Source of the DNA: Pseudonocardia alni
GTDB lineage: Bacteria > Actinomycetota > Actinomycetes > Mycobacteriales > Pseudonocardiaceae
Reading direction: 5' to 3'
Length of the DNA: 64,000 bases
Assembly: GCF_002813375.1 (NCBI RefSeq)
Contig: NZ_PHUJ01000003.1
Span: forward strand, 62,001 to 126,000
In this document: positions 35,546 through 45,014 of the stretch, one piece after another
How the letters are laid out: each line of letters opens with the position of its first letter
Numbering within the stretch: the stretch's first letter is position 1
Made by a program: the position numbers and the translations under genes
The notes under the pieces: model-generated
The model's database searches: none
Told to the model about the DNA's origin: nothing
What the model saw: the letters and a program-made list of their open reading frames with translations, nothing else

Positions 35546-38394
35546 TGCTGCGCTCCGTTCTCGGGGACCACGACCAGCAGCGGCCGCACCAGCTGCCGGT
35601 CCGGTCGCATCGCCTCCACCAGTTCCTTCTCCTGCGCCACCGTGACCCGGCGCTGCTTCATGCCCGCGTTCTGGGTGGCCTTCTCCGCCTCGGCGTCCCA
35701 GCGGTCGAGGCGCTGGGACCACGAGTCCACCCGGCGGGCGACGTCCGCTTCATTGGCGGCCACCAGCGACCCCATCTGCGCCTGCGCCTTCTCGACGGCG
35801 GGAGGCACGAGCCGCTGCAGGTCCCCGACGTCTGGAACCCCACCGGGGTTGTCGCGCCTGCGGTCCCAGCCGACCGCCGCGAGCATCGCCGCCGCGGACT
35901 CGTGCGGGGTGAGCAGCGCGAGGTCCGGCATCGGGAACGCCACGCTCAACCAGGTCGCGGCCACGATCTCGCCTCCGCGGTTGGTGAGCGTGCCGAGCAG
36001 CAGCACCGTCGGGTCGTCGACCTCCCCGCGGACGGCGAAGATCTCGTTGCGCCCCAACGACGACAGCGCCCGGTCCGCGGCCCAGCCGAGGACGGGGTGC
36101 AGCGGGCTGAGGTAGTGGGCGTCCGGCCAGTTCGAGCCGGTCTCGTCCTTGAGAGCGGCGGCCAGCCGGTCCTTCCCGCGGGAGGTCGTCGTCGCCAACA
36201 TGAGCTGCGAGGTGACCTTGCGGTCGGTGAGGTAGGTCTGGGGGAGGACCTCCAGACGTTGGGCGAGGTCGTCCGGCGGGACGAGGGACGCCGTGCCGAA
36301 GCCGGTATTCGGCCGCCACTCCACGCCGTCGTTCGAGACGGGGTTCGTGGGATCGGTGAACGCGGCGGCGAGGGCGGTGTCGAGGTAGGTGAAGTCGTCC
36401 TCGAAGAGGCCGGTGCCCGCGGTGGGCGGCGCGGCCGGGGTCGGCTCGGGCGCGGGGTCGGCGTTGCTGAGCTGGGCGAACAGGCTGGAGAGGTCGGTGC
36501 CGGCCTGGACCTGCGCGGGGGTGCGGACGACGTCGTCGAGAGACTTCTCCTGCGCCAGCACGCTGCGGATCTGCTCCTCCTCGGCCTTCACGTCGTAGGA
36601 GCCCATGAGGGAGGCGGCGTCGCCGAGGGCGGTGTGCGCCTCACTCTCCTTCTCCATGAGGCTGCGCAGGATGCGGACGTCCCCCGCGAAGCGCTCGCTC
36701 GCCGGATCGAGGAGCAGGGCGGTGATCCGCGGCGGGTGTTTCTGGCCGTAGCGGTCGATGCGGCCGTTGCGCTGCTCGATGCGGATCAGGCTCCACGGGA
36801 TGTCGTAGTGAACCAGCTCGTGGCACTGGGCATGCAGGTTCACGCCCTCCGACGCGACGTCGCCGGTCACCAGGATCCGGACCTTCGCGCTCTCCTGCTT
36901 GAACTCCCGGACCACGCGCTGCTGCTCGTCGTCCGCCAGGCCGCCGTGCATGATCTCGACAGCGATCGGGTCGAGGCCGAGGTCCTTGGGGAGCTTTTCG
37001 GCGAGCCAACGCAGGGTCTTGACGCGCTCGGCGAACACCACGGCCCGCTTCGGGGAATTCTTGCCGACGCCGGTGCCCTTCAGTTGCTCGACGAGTGCCG
37101 TGTACTTCGCCGACGGCTGCGCGAGGGCGTCCTCGGTGAGATCCATGAGGCGCTGCAGTGCCGCGCGTTCGACGTCCGCATCCGGGCCAAGACGGTTCGT
37201 GCGCTCCTTGATCGACTCCTGCAGCGCCGCGGGGGAGGAGAGGAACGCCTTCGCCAGGGTCCAGGGGAACAGCGCGGAGTTCTTGCCGGAGTAGGGGCTC
37301 GCGCCTTTCTCGGGCCACAGCCACACGTCCTCGAGCTCGCGGGCGATCGCGTTCTCGGCGGGGTTCGCCGGCACCAGGACGTTGTGCGGGGGCTGCCGCT
37401 CGGCCCAGTCCGCCCCGACGACCGACTCCACCTCGGGGCTGTGCCGGTGGCGTCGGATGACGAGGTGCTCGATCTCCTTGGCGTTCAGCTCGCCGGACGG
37501 CGGCACCGCGGACGGGTCCAGCAGGCGGATGAGCTCGGCGAACGACTCGGCCTTGCCGTTGTGCGGGGTGGCGGAGGCGAGGATCAGTGCCTCGGCGTTG
37601 CGGGCCAGGATGCGGGCGAGCCGGTTGTTCTGCGTGGCGTTGTTGGCGAGGTTGTGGGACTCGTCGATCACGACGGCGTCCCAGCGCTGCTTCTTGAGGC
37701 TCGCGAGGTAGCGGTCCGACTTGAGCGTGTCGATGGAGATGATCACGCGCTTGAAGTAGGTGAACGGGTTGCGCGTGGCGGGCAGCTTCTGGCGCACCCG
37801 CTGGATGCCCGCGGAATCGAGGCGGACGAAGGGCAGCGCGAACCGCGTCCACATCTCGTGCTGCATCTGCTCCAGCACGTGCCGCGGGGTGACGATCAGG
37901 ATCCGCTCGCCCCGCCCGCGTCGGACCAGCTCGGAGAGGATCATCCCGATCTCGAGGGTCTTCCCGAGCCCGACGGCGTCCGTCAGCAGGATGCGCGGGC
38001 GGAGGTTCTCCGGGTCGAGGGCGCGGCGCACCGCGGCCTGCTGGTAGCTCAGCGCATCCGCGAGGCCCTGCGTCGCGACGGTCAGGGAGCGGTCGCCGAG
38101 CGGGATGGGGGTCTTGCGGAAGGTGGACTCCACCCAGAGCCGCGCGGTGCGGTAGTGCGGGCTCGCGTCCGCCACGACCCGCGCGTGGGCGGGGTCGAGG
38201 GGCTCGATCGTGTCGAGGCTCGCGTAGAAGCTGGCGGTGGTGTCCCGCACCAGCTCGGTGAGCCCGCGCACGTGGACCAGGAGCCCGTCCGCGGTCTGCT
38301 CGGTGGACTGGACGAACCAGTCCTCGTCCCGCACGACCACCACGGAACCGGGCGCGAGCGCCTGCCGGACCTGGGACTCACTGGTCGCTGTGAT
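35542..38394 (-). CDS. SNF2/HepA-type ATPase, DrmD-like, probable ATC start
   Basis: About 950 residues. Motifs (numbered from GTG 38343): [14 protein letters not shown] (about 122), [14 protein letters not shown], a DESH box in [12 protein letters not shown] (about 223), [12 protein letters not shown], and the second lobe with [19 protein letters not shown] and [14 protein letters not shown] (about 500-540). No ATG/GTG/TTG precedes GTG 38343 in frame, and that codon lacks a ribosome site and would delete the start of a VVVVRDEDW strand. An ATC at 38394 lies 6 bases after AGGGGGA and adds 17 residues typical of the family's N-terminus. The true start is therefore uncertain. First gene of set B; likely a DNA translocase, as DrmD in DISARM. 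Confidence 0.85.
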   Translation of the reverse strand: MTATSESQVRQALAPGSVVVVRDEDWFVQSTEQTADGLLVHVRGLTELVRDTTASFYASLDTIEPLDPAHARVVADASPHYRTARLWVESTFRKTPIPLGDRSLTVATQGLADALSYQQAAVRRALDPENLRPRILLTDAVGLGKTLEIGMILSELVRRGRGERILIVTPRHVLEQMQHEMWTRFALPFVRLDSAGIQRVRQKLPATRNPFTYFKRVIISIDTLKSDRYLASLKKQRWDAVVIDESHNLANNATQNNRLARILARNAEALILASATPHNGKAESFAELIRLLDPSAVPPSGELNAKEIEHLVIRRHRHSPEVESVVGADWAERQPPHNVLVPANPAENAIARELEDVWLWPEKGASPYSGKNSALFPWTLAKAFLSSPAALQESIKERTNRLGPDADVERAALQRLMDLTEDALAQPSAKYTALVEQLKGTGVGKNSPKRAVVFAERVKTLRWLAEKLPKDLGLDPIAVEIMHGGLADDEQQRVVREFKQESAKVRILVTGDVASEGVNLHAQCHELVHYDIPWSLIRIEQRNGRIDRYGQKHPPRITALLLDPASERFAGDVRILRSLMEKESEAHTALGDAASLMGSYDVKAEEEQIRSVLAQEKSLDDVVRTPAQVQAGTDLSSLFAQLSNADPAPEPTPAAPPTAGTGLFEDDFTYLDTALAAAFTDPTNPVSNDGVEWRPNTGFGTASLVPPDDLAQRLEVLPQTYLTDRKVTSQLMLATTTSRGKDRLAAALKDETGSNWPDAHYLSPLHPVLGWAADRALSSLGRNEIFAVRGEVDDPTVLLLGTLTNRGGEIVAATWLSVAFPMPDLALLTPHESAAAMLAAVGWDRRRDNPGGVPDVGDLQRLVPPAVEKAQAQMGSLVAANEADVARRVDSWSQRLDRWDAEAEKATQNAGMKQRRVTVAQEKELVEAMRPDRQLVRPLLVVVPENGAQQ

Positions 38395-38570
38395 GGCGGC
38401 TCCCCCTTCGTGCGGCGAGACTTCTGGCGGGATACACCACCGAGCCCCCCAAGATCGGGCGTGTCCAACTTAGTGGGGTCGTCACGTGATGCTCACGCGG
38501 GCTCACGATCGGGTGAACTCCACTCGTCGAGCGGAGTGACTTCCCCAGCGCCGGGCCGAATTCTGGACGA
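38395..38570. promoter_or_regulatory. Divergent promoter region between set B and the HhH-SNF2 pair
   Basis: It holds the palindrome TCACGTGA (38482-38489), two GCTCACG repeats 10 bases apart (38491-38497 and 38501-38507) and CACTC...GAGTG (near 38521-38538). Repeats on one helical turn suggest a regulator site serving both directions. The ribosome-binding run AGGGGGA for the minus-strand gene lies at 38401-38407. Confidence 0.4.
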
Positions 38571-39290
38571 ATGGGGGGAAGCAGACATCTATGTGGGGCG
38601 AAGAATCGGACGATCCCGGGGCACTGCACTAGACCGGTGGTCGAGTCCTGGGATCGGTGCTATCAGCACGAGACGCCGTGTTCGCGGCTGTGGGCCGAGT
38701 ACCGCAGTGGTCGGGCCGAGCGGCAGCGTGAGCGCTTGGCCGTCGCGCGCATTCCGCGACCTCGGGAGCCCGCTCCGACCGGTCGGCTGACCGAGCGGCA
38801 GAAGGCAGAGATCGCGCGGTCCGTGCTCACCGTCGGCTGGCGGCGGACGGTCGCTGAGCAGCTCGCCACGGCGCTGAACGACGACGTGTGGCGGTCCGCC
38901 CCGCAGTGGCGGGTCGGCCGCGTCGACTGCTCGATCCTCGCCGAGCTCGCGAACGAGGTGGACGCGGCGAAGAAGACCGTCCACGACGCCGTCGGGAAGG
39001 TCGCTGCGCGAGCGGCGGAGCGACTGGGTCGGCGCTCGCTCGAACAGCAGATCCTGGCGGCGTTCGCCCGCCGGTTCCCGCTGCCCGGGGACGAGCAGGC
39101 GGACGCGGTCGTCCACGGGCTGCGGGTGACGGGGGTCTTCGTGTGCCTGGTGGGGAACGGAGAGGTCCTCTCCTGCCCGTGTTTTCGGGCGTTGGCGAAG
39201 GACCGGACGAAGCAGGAGCTCACCGAGCTGCTGGAGCGGCGGCTGGACGAGATCGTGGCCGAGCACCGAACCCGGTGGCAGCAGCAATGA
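38571..39290 (+). CDS. Hypothetical protein with N-terminal Cys3His motif
   Basis: A 239-residue protein. The N-terminus has a zinc-type spacing C8-x10-C19-x10-C30-x2-H33, the sort of small knuckle found in phage and actinobacterial hypothetical proteins. A basic helix and an alpha-rich middle follow, then a small C-terminal beta segment (VFVCLVGNGEVLSCPCFRAL). Function unknown. It lies 50 bases upstream of the HhH-SNF2 gene on the same strand and is divergent from set B, so it may work with either. No good ribosome site precedes ATG 38571, so a start slightly elsewhere or a leaderless mRNA is possible. Confidence 0.65.
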   Translation: MGGSRHLCGAKNRTIPGHCTRPVVESWDRCYQHETPCSRLWAEYRSGRAERQRERLAVARIPRPREPAPTGRLTERQKAEIARSVLTVGWRRTVAEQLATALNDDVWRSAPQWRVGRVDCSILAELANEVDAAKKTVHDAVGKVAARAAERLGRRSLEQQILAAFARRFPLPGDEQADAVVHGLRVTGVFVCLVGNGEVLSCPCFRALAKDRTKQELTELLERRLDEIVAEHRTRWQQQ

Positions 39291-39340
39291 CCCGAGTTCT
39301 GCGAAGATCGAGGGGTCGGTGATCGTCTGAGGGGGAGCTG

Positions 39341-41452
39341 ATGGCGGACGCTCGGACCACGGTGGCGGCCGCCCGCGACCTGGCCGCTCGCGGCACCGCC
39401 CTGTTGGGTCGGGTCGAGGAACTCCGTGCCCGCGCCTCGCGCCAACTCGACGCCCTGAAGGCGGACGAGGTGCAGCGGCGGCTGCAGGCCATGCCGGTGT
39501 CCGCGCTCAAGGAGGCGGCCGGTCGGGGCGTGCGATGGGCCGCGATCGAGCAGGCCGGCCTGCGGAGCGTCGCCGACGTGCAGAACACGCGCCGGCTCGT
39601 CGGAGTGCCCGGCGTGGGGGAGCGCACCGCGGAGCAGGTGACGCGGGCCGCGCGGGCGGCGGCGGTCGCGGTCCGGAGCGAGACCCGGTTCCGGTTCGAT
39701 CCCGACCGGGCCACGCGGGCACAGGCCGAGCTCCTGGTCACCCTCGCCGCCTTGCGGGCCGCCGAGGAGGCGCAGACGCTCCGGCCGCACCTGGGTCGGC
39801 TGCTGGACCGCACCGAGCCGCTCGCCGACCAGGCCGCGCTGCTCGGCAGCTGGTGGAAGCGGAACCTGGCCGGGCGGCGGCGGCGCGCCGAGGCCCAGCG
39901 TGCGCTCGACGACCTGGCGGGCCTCCTCGCCGAACCCTCGACGAGCGCGGTGGTCGCGGGCATCGCGGAGCACGAGCAGCGTGTGGATCCAGGCGCCTAC
40001 CGGCAGCGGCAGCTGTGGGCGGACTACGGGCGGGAGGCCGCGGCCGTCAACGCGCTGCTGTCCACGATGGACGACCGCGTGGACGAGGCGTCTGCGCAGG
40101 GGTTCGTGCCGGACGAGCTGCGGCAGCGGATCGTCGCGGTGCCGCTGGACACCTCGCTCCTGCGTGCGACCCTGCGCGGCTACCAGCAGTTCGGCGCCCA
40201 GTACGCCCTGCATCAGCAGCGGTCGATGCTCGGTGACGAGATGGGCCTCGGCAAGACGCTGCAGGCCCTGGCGACGATGTGTCACCTCGCCGCGAACCGG
40301 CAGCGCCGGTTCCTGGTCGTCTGCCCGGCCAGCGTGCTGGTCAACTGGCTCAAGGAGACCGAGCGGTTCACGACGCTGTCCGCGTACGTGCTGCACGGGC
40401 CCGAGCGGGAAGACGCGGGTGCCCGCTGGCTGCGGGACGGCGGGATCGGAGTGACGACGTTCGGCACCCTGGCCCGGCTGCCCGAGGCGGTGCGGGACGC
40501 CGAGACTGCCCTCCTCGTGGTCGACGAGGCGCACTACGCGAAGAACCCCGCCGCGGCACGTACCCAGGCGATCGCAGCCGCTGCGGGCCGCGCCCAGCGC
40601 GCCCTGTTCCTCACCGGCACCCCGATGGAGAACCGGGTCGAGGAGTTCCGGGCGCTCGTCGGGCACCTGCAGCCGCGGCTCGCCGCACGGATCGACGCCC
40701 GGGACGCGCTCGCCGGCGCCACGGCCTTCCGCCGTGCGGTCGCGGACGTCTACCTCCGACGCAACCAGGACGATGTCCTCGACGAGCTGCCGGAGCGCAT
40801 CGAGACCGAGGCGTGGGTGCAGCTGACGACGGACGACGCCGCGCGCTACCGAGCCGCGGTCGCCGCGGGCAACGTGATGGCGATGCGACGGGCCGCCCTG
40901 GAGTCGGCCGACTCGGCGAAGCTCGAGCGGATCAAAGAGATCGTGGCCGAGGCGGCGGACGACGGGATGAAGGTCCTCGTGTTCAGCACGTTCCTGCCGG
41001 TGCTGGACCTACTGGTTCGGGAGCTGCCCTCGGTGTGCGGCCGCATCGACGGCTCGGTGGCGCCTGCATCGCGCCAGGAGCTCGTCCAGGACTTCGCCGA
41101 CCGCGAGGACCACGCCGTCCTGCTCAGCCAGATCGAGGCCGGCGGGGTGGGCCTGAACATCCAGGCCGCGTCCGTCGTCGTTCTGGCAGAGCCGCACTGG
41201 AAGCCGAGCGTGGAGGAACAGGCGATCGCGCGCGCCCACCGGATGGGCCAGGTCCGGCCCGTCCATGTACACCGCATCCTGGCCAAGGACTCCATCGACG
41301 AGCGGATCGTCGAGATCCAGCAGGGCAAGACCCAGCTGTTCGATGCCTTCGCTCGGCGCAGCGAGGCCAAGGAGCGCGACGCTCGTGCGATCGACCCCGG
41401 CTCAGTGGAACGGCAGGTCGTAGCCGCTGAGCGGGAGCGTCTGAGTCTGTAG
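39341..41452 (+). CDS. SNF2-family helicase with N-terminal helix-hairpin-helix
   Basis: A 703-residue protein. A helix-hairpin-helix lies at about 75-108 (TRRLVGVPGVGERTAEQVTR), then an alpha-rich stretch and a complete SNF2 core: DEMGLGKTLQALATM (about 298), VVDEAHYAKNPAAART (about 393), LTGTPMENRVEEFRALVG, VFSTFLPVLDLLVREL and EEQAIARAHRMGQVRPVHV (about 625). ATG 39341 follows GAGGGGGAG at good spacing. It is the second gene after the Cys/His protein. HhH-SNF2 proteins bind and remodel DNA; in this position a defence role is likely but not proven. The island's coherent part ends after this gene. Confidence 0.85.
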   Translation: MADARTTVAAARDLAARGTALLGRVEELRARASRQLDALKADEVQRRLQAMPVSALKEAAGRGVRWAAIEQAGLRSVADVQNTRRLVGVPGVGERTAEQVTRAARAAAVAVRSETRFRFDPDRATRAQAELLVTLAALRAAEEAQTLRPHLGRLLDRTEPLADQAALLGSWWKRNLAGRRRRAEAQRALDDLAGLLAEPSTSAVVAGIAEHEQRVDPGAYRQRQLWADYGREAAAVNALLSTMDDRVDEASAQGFVPDELRQRIVAVPLDTSLLRATLRGYQQFGAQYALHQQRSMLGDEMGLGKTLQALATMCHLAANRQRRFLVVCPASVLVNWLKETERFTTLSAYVLHGPEREDAGARWLRDGGIGVTTFGTLARLPEAVRDAETALLVVDEAHYAKNPAAARTQAIAAAAGRAQRALFLTGTPMENRVEEFRALVGHLQPRLAARIDARDALAGATAFRRAVADVYLRRNQDDVLDELPERIETEAWVQLTTDDAARYRAAVAAGNVMAMRRAALESADSAKLERIKEIVAEAADDGMKVLVFSTFLPVLDLLVRELPSVCGRIDGSVAPASRQELVQDFADREDHAVLLSQIEAGGVGLNIQAASVVVLAEPHWKPSVEEQAIARAHRMGQVRPVHVHRILAKDSIDERIVEIQQGKTQLFDAFARRSEAKERDARAIDPGSVERQVVAAERERLSL

Positions 41453-41578
41453 GTGGTGACCGGTAGTCGTCCGGTCGATCAGGTCCGCCAAGAGAGCCTC
41501 CGCTTCATCGAGCGGGCGAGGCCGCTCAGTGTGGCCATCTCCGCAAGCGGACCTCCTTCAGGGGCTGGCGGCCGCCGA

Positions 41579-41810
41579 ATGGGCATGCAGTATGACCCGG
41601 AGCCCCCGTTCGACGCCGGCACCCCGGACATGGCGCCCCCGGAGGTGCTGGCCCGGGCGCGGGAGGCCCAGGGGGACCTCACCGCGCGCCGGGTCGCGGA
41701 GCGGTTCGGTGTCCGGCCCGTTCCGGCGGCCGGGGCCCGTCCGGCACCGGGGGCTGAACCGCGCCCGGTCGCGGGAAACCGCTGGCCGACCATCCGCGGC
41801 CCGCACTACC
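41579..41810 (+). pseudogene. C-terminal fragment of a DJ-1/PfpI-family gene
   Basis: The stretch MGMQYDPEPPFDAGTPDMAP, then EVLARAREAQGDLTARRVAE, looks like the tail of DJ-1/PfpI family proteins, where a 'QYDPxPPFDAGSP' element is common. The preceding residues in frame do not resemble the family, and no Cys-nucleophile domain lies upstream. It was probably beheaded when the island or neighbouring DNA was inserted, so it marks the right junction. Confidence 0.5.
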
Positions 41811-41849
41811 GTTCCCGTAGCAGTGCGCCGAACCGAGGAGGTGGGACCC

Positions 41850-41903
41850 GTGACCGCAGCAGACAGCCGGGTGCTCCCCTCCGGGGACACGGCCGGGCGG
41901 TAG
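41850..41903 (+). CDS. Possible 17-residue leader ORF
   Basis: GTG 41850 follows GAGGAGGTGGGACCC and opens a 17-codon frame ending at TAG 41903, 36 bases before the alpha/beta hydrolase start. It may be a short upstream ORF controlling that gene, or chance. Confidence 0.2.
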   Translation: MTAADSRVLPSGDTAGR

Positions 41904-41939
41904 GTCGCCCGGGAGCGCCCTCTCCCGAAGGGTACGACC

Positions 41940-42767
41940 ATGCGACTCCGCACCGAACAGCGCCACGACGACCTGGTCGAGACGGCGTTCTCCCTCGACG
42001 ACGTCCCCGGCATCCTCTGGACGCCGACCACCCCGGCCGCCGCGACCACCCCGTCCCCGCTGGTCCTCCTCGGCCACCCCGGCGACCTGAGCCGGATGCA
42101 TCCCCGGCTGCTGGCCCGGGCCCGATCCTGCGTGGCGGCCGGATTCGCCGCGGCGACCCTCGAGCTCCCGGGAACCGGTGAGCGGCCCCGCCACCCCGGA
42201 GTCGACCGGGCCCGGGCAGACCTGCGACGCGCGGTACGGGCCGGTGAGCCGGTGCCCGACGACGTCGTCGACCGGCTCGTCCTCCCGTTGGTCGAGCAGG
42301 CGGCCCCGGAGTGGCGGGCCGCGCTGGACGCGCTGCTCGCCCGGCCGGACCTGTGTGGGCCGGTCGCCTGGTCGGGCGGGAACATCTCGCTCGGCGTCCG
42401 GATGGCCGTGGTCGAGCCGCGCATCGCGGCCGCGGTCCTGTTCGCCGGAAGCTACGTGCCCCGCGCGATCGTCGAGGAGGCCCGGACGGTCACCGTCCCG
42501 ATGCTGGTGCTGCTGCAGTGGGACGACGAGGGCAACGATCGGCAGCAGGCACTGGGCCTGTTCGAGGCCCTCGGCAGCCGCGAGAAGACGCTGCACGCCA
42601 ACATCGGTGGGCACACCGGCGTCCCCGCCTTCGAGGGCGACGACGCCGCCCGATTCCTCATCCGGCACCTGAGACCCGCGGCTGAGGTGAGCAGTCAGCC
42701 TATCTCGCCGGGGGACCGGCCGGTCACCCGCCGGAACGCCTCGGCGAACGCGCCGGGCTTGCGGTAG
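41940..42767 (+). CDS. Alpha/beta hydrolase (dienelactone-hydrolase-like)
   Basis: A 275-residue alpha/beta fold protein. LVLLGHPGDLSRMHP (about 40-55) sits where the oxyanion strand belongs. The nucleophile elbow is WSGGNISLGVRMA (about 143), with the fold motif shifted to S-G-G-N. The acid is in LLQWDDEGND and the His in IGGHTGVPAFEGDDAA (about 223). The natural end was probably near residue 245. The last 30 residues read through the 3' end of the converging AraC relic (73-base overlap) and look non-conserved, suggesting loss of the original stop. Substrate unknown; cytoplasmic. Confidence 0.75.
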   Translation: MRLRTEQRHDDLVETAFSLDDVPGILWTPTTPAAATTPSPLVLLGHPGDLSRMHPRLLARARSCVAAGFAAATLELPGTGERPRHPGVDRARADLRRAVRAGEPVPDDVVDRLVLPLVEQAAPEWRAALDALLARPDLCGPVAWSGGNISLGVRMAVVEPRIAAAVLFAGSYVPRAIVEEARTVTVPMLVLLQWDDEGNDRQQALGLFEALGSREKTLHANIGGHTGVPAFEGDDAARFLIRHLRPAAEVSSQPISPGDRPVTRRNASANAPGLR

Positions 42768-43190
42768 CCGACCGCCCGGGCCGTCGCGCCGACCGGCGTG
42801 CCGTTCGTGAGCAGGATCAGCGCGTGTGCGGGCGTGGGTGCGCCACTGCGCGAAGGTCATGCCCGTCTCCGCCTGGAACAGCCGGGTCAGCGTACGGACG
42901 CCGGCGGCGACGTGGTCGGCCCAGGCAGCCAGGTCGCGTCCGTCCGAGGAGTCGGCGACCAGGGCGTCGGTGATGGTCCGCAGCCGTGGGTCGGTGGGGA
43001 CGGGCAGGGTGAGCGTGGTGCTCGGGACGGATTCGAGCAGGTCGACGAGCAGCTGCTCGGCCTGTCTCCGGGCGGGGGAGTGGGCCGTGCCCAGGGGCAC
43101 GATCAGCTCCTGGACCAGCGGGGTGACGAGCACGCCCGTCGGCTCGGTCCACGGCGTCGTCCCGGTCGGGACCACCCCGTAGCCAGGCCC
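42695..43190 (-). pseudogene. AraC-family regulator, truncated and frameshifted
   Basis: The minus strand encodes an AraC C-terminal half: LVTPLVQELIVPLG, PTDPRLRTITDALVADSSDG, then the DNA-binding part AAGVRTLTRLFQAETGMTFA (about 42855-42920). Near 42825 the frame shifts, and the rest (ALILLTNGTPVGATARAVGY, then AFAEAFRRVTGRSPG) continues in another frame to TGA 42697. The sensing domain beyond about 43190 is replaced by an antisense flavoprotein relic. At least one frameshift and a missing N-terminus make it non-functional. Confidence 0.7.
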
Positions 43191-43206
43191 GGCGAGGGCG
43201 TGTCCA

Positions 43207-43335
43207 TGCTGTTCCTGCTCCCCGGCCGCGGCGAGACCCTTCCGGTGCAATGGGACCGCGGAGGGAACCTTCCACAGCCGGGTGCAGGTCCGGCTGACCG
43301 AGGGCTACCTCCACTGCGCACGCCGCGTGCTGCGC
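43207..43335 (+). pseudogene. Tail fragment of a PPOX-type flavoprotein
   Basis: MLFLLPGRGETLPVQW (frame from 43207) and LTEGYLHCARRVLRSEL (another frame, about 43297-43350) correspond to consecutive elements of FMN-dependent pyridoxamine-phosphate-oxidase-like proteins, in the right order but out of frame and with missing sequence between. It is a short relic next to a larger PPOX pseudogene, perhaps from a tandem pair. Confidence 0.5.
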
Positions 43336-43388
43336 TCCGAGCTGTCGACGGTGGTGCCCGACCCAGTCGCCGTCACACGTCCGGGGGC

Positions 43389-43978
43389 GGTGCGCTCGCC
43401 GCGCCGGCGGTGGCGGGGTTCCTCGCGACCTCGCCGTTCGCAGTGGTCACCTCCCACGACGGCGACGACGACGGCGACGGCCACGGCGATACCAGCCCGC
43501 GGGGCGACCGGCCGGGCCTGCTGCGGTGCTCGACGGGCACACCGTCGCGTTCGCCGAGCGCCGCGGGGACCGACGGGCCGACACCCTGCAACAAGTTGGT
43601 GCCCTGCCCCGAGGTGTCGGTGTTCGCCGTCGTACCGGGCCGCGGCGACGCCGTCCGGCTCGCCGGCACCGCCCGGTCGACGTGCACCCGGCGCTGCTCG
43701 CGACGACGGCGCTGCGCGACACGGCGCCCGACGCCGCCGTCGTGCCGGAGGTCGGGAGCGCCGAGCTCGTGCGGTGCCCGACCATCGACGCGCTCCGGGT
43801 GGAACCGGTGGGTCCGGTACCGGACCTGACCGCGATCGGCGCCGCCCACCTGGCCGCCCGGGGCGGACGTGCGATGCGGGCGCTCGCTCGCGGCCTGGCC
43901 ACCGCCACGAACGGGCTCACCCGCCGCGCGACGAACGCGAGCTACCGCTTCGCGCTGCGCGACGACGGCTACGAGTAG
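43389..43978 (+). pseudogene. PPOX-family flavoprotein gene with three frameshifts
   Basis: Successive pieces of one protein lie in alternating frames: AGFLATSPFAVVTSHDG and TSPRGDRPGLLR; after a shift near 43522, VLDGHTVAFAERRGDRRADT; after another near 43590, CPEVSVFAVVPGRGDAVRLA; after a third near 43683, VHPALLATTALRDTAPDAAV through to RFALRDDGYE. These match the strand order of pyridoxamine 5'-phosphate oxidase-like FMN proteins. Each shift can be mended by one base. Three shifts within 170 bases point to decay, or less likely to a poorly assembled GC-rich patch. Confidence 0.65.
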
Positions 43979-43992
43979 ACCCGCGGGCCGGG

Positions 43993-44916
43993 TCAGCCGA
44001 CCCGGGGGATCCCCAGGATCCGGCGGCGCAGCGCGTCCCGGTCGCCGTCGGCCGGTGCGGTCCCGTCGACGAAGTCCCGCAGCAGCCCCACGAACCGGTC
44101 CGGCTGCTCGGCGTGCGGGAAGTGCCCCGCACCGTCGAACACCTCCAGTCGGCTGTCGGGCAGCCGGTCGTGTGCGGCGAGGGTGTGGGCGAGCGGGATG
44201 ACCCGGTCGCGGTTCCCCCCGACCAGGAGTACGGGCACCTCCTCGAGCAGGTGCAGGCGCTGCGCCCCGTCGAGGCGCTGGCCGGACGGCTCCAGCGCAC
44301 CCCGCGCGGTCTGGACGAACGCGCCGCGGGTGCCGCGGTCGGCGAAGGTCTCCAGTGCGGTGTGCACACCGTCGATGTCCGAGCGCGGTGCGGCGCCGAC
44401 CCGGTGGGCCAGCCGGTGCGCGGCGCGGCGCATCCACGGCGGGGTCAGCGACGCCGCCGAGCGGAGCACCAGCTCGGTGCCCGGCAGGCTCGCCGCGCGC
44501 AGCGCGAGGGTCAGGTCGTGGCCGAGACCGCCGGAGGACACGAGCACGACCCGCTCGGTGAACTCGGGGAACTGGTGCGCGAACTGCATCGCGATGCCGC
44601 CGCCGAACGAGTGCCCCACGATCGTCGCCCGCTCGACGTCGAGCGCGGCCAGCAGGTCCCGCAGCCCGGTCGCGTAGCCGCCGAGGGAGTAGTCGCCGCT
44701 GCGCGGGGCTTCGCTGGCACCGTGGCCGAGCAGGTCCGGCGCGATCACGTGCAGCCCGCCGCCCAGCGCGTCGAACACCGGGGCCCAGGTGCGTGAGCTC
44801 GCGGCGAGACCGTGCACGAGCAGGACCGTCGGGCCCTCGCCGCGGCCGGTCTCGCGGTAGCTCACACGCTGTCCGTGCAGCAGGATCTCGCGCTCCTGGG
44901 GGGACTGGTCCACCAC
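43993..44916 (-). CDS. Alpha/beta hydrolase
   Basis: A 307-residue alpha/beta hydrolase with LLVHGLAASSRTWAPVFDAL (about 32-51), PDLLGHGASEAP, the nucleophile elbow IVGHSFGGGIAMQFAHQFPE (about 99), LLVGGNRDRVIPLAH for the acid, and GAGHFPHAEQPDRFV (about 263) for the catalytic His. GTG 44916 has GGAGG six bases upstream, which decides the start. It is a stand-alone gene. Many relatives are esterases, epoxide hydrolases or haloperoxidase-like; nothing here settles the substrate. Confidence 0.85.
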   Translation of the reverse strand: MVDQSPQEREILLHGQRVSYRETGRGEGPTVLLVHGLAASSRTWAPVFDALGGGLHVIAPDLLGHGASEAPRSGDYSLGGYATGLRDLLAALDVERATIVGHSFGGGIAMQFAHQFPEFTERVVLVSSGGLGHDLTLALRAASLPGTELVLRSAASLTPPWMRRAAHRLAHRVGAAPRSDIDGVHTALETFADRGTRGAFVQTARGALEPSGQRLDGAQRLHLLEEVPVLLVGGNRDRVIPLAHTLAAHDRLPDSRLEVFDGAGHFPHAEQPDRFVGLLRDFVDGTAPADGDRDALRRRILGIPRVG

Positions 44917-45014
44917 TGGGCACCTCCGTACGTCGACGTCTCCATGATCCCCTCCGGACGGGCCCCCGGCGGTGGGGTCCGCCGGTGTCCTGGAGGCGTC
45001 GGCGAGGGGGGTTG

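Noticed and set aside
22024-38394. Canonical class 1 or class 2 DISARM
   Set aside because: There is no separate DrmA and DrmB, no phospholipase-D DrmC and no cytosine methylase; only the SNF2 and adenine methylase genes fit.
4411-41452. BREX, Dnd/Ssp, Zorya, CBASS or retron system
   Set aside because: No PglZ, BrxC, DndBCDE, ZorA/B, cyclase or reverse transcriptase is visible in any frame.
41453-42181. A 242-codon gene directly after the HhH-SNF2 helicase
   Set aside because: Only the middle part resembles a DJ-1/PfpI tail; the ends are low-complexity and run into the alpha/beta hydrolase in another frame.
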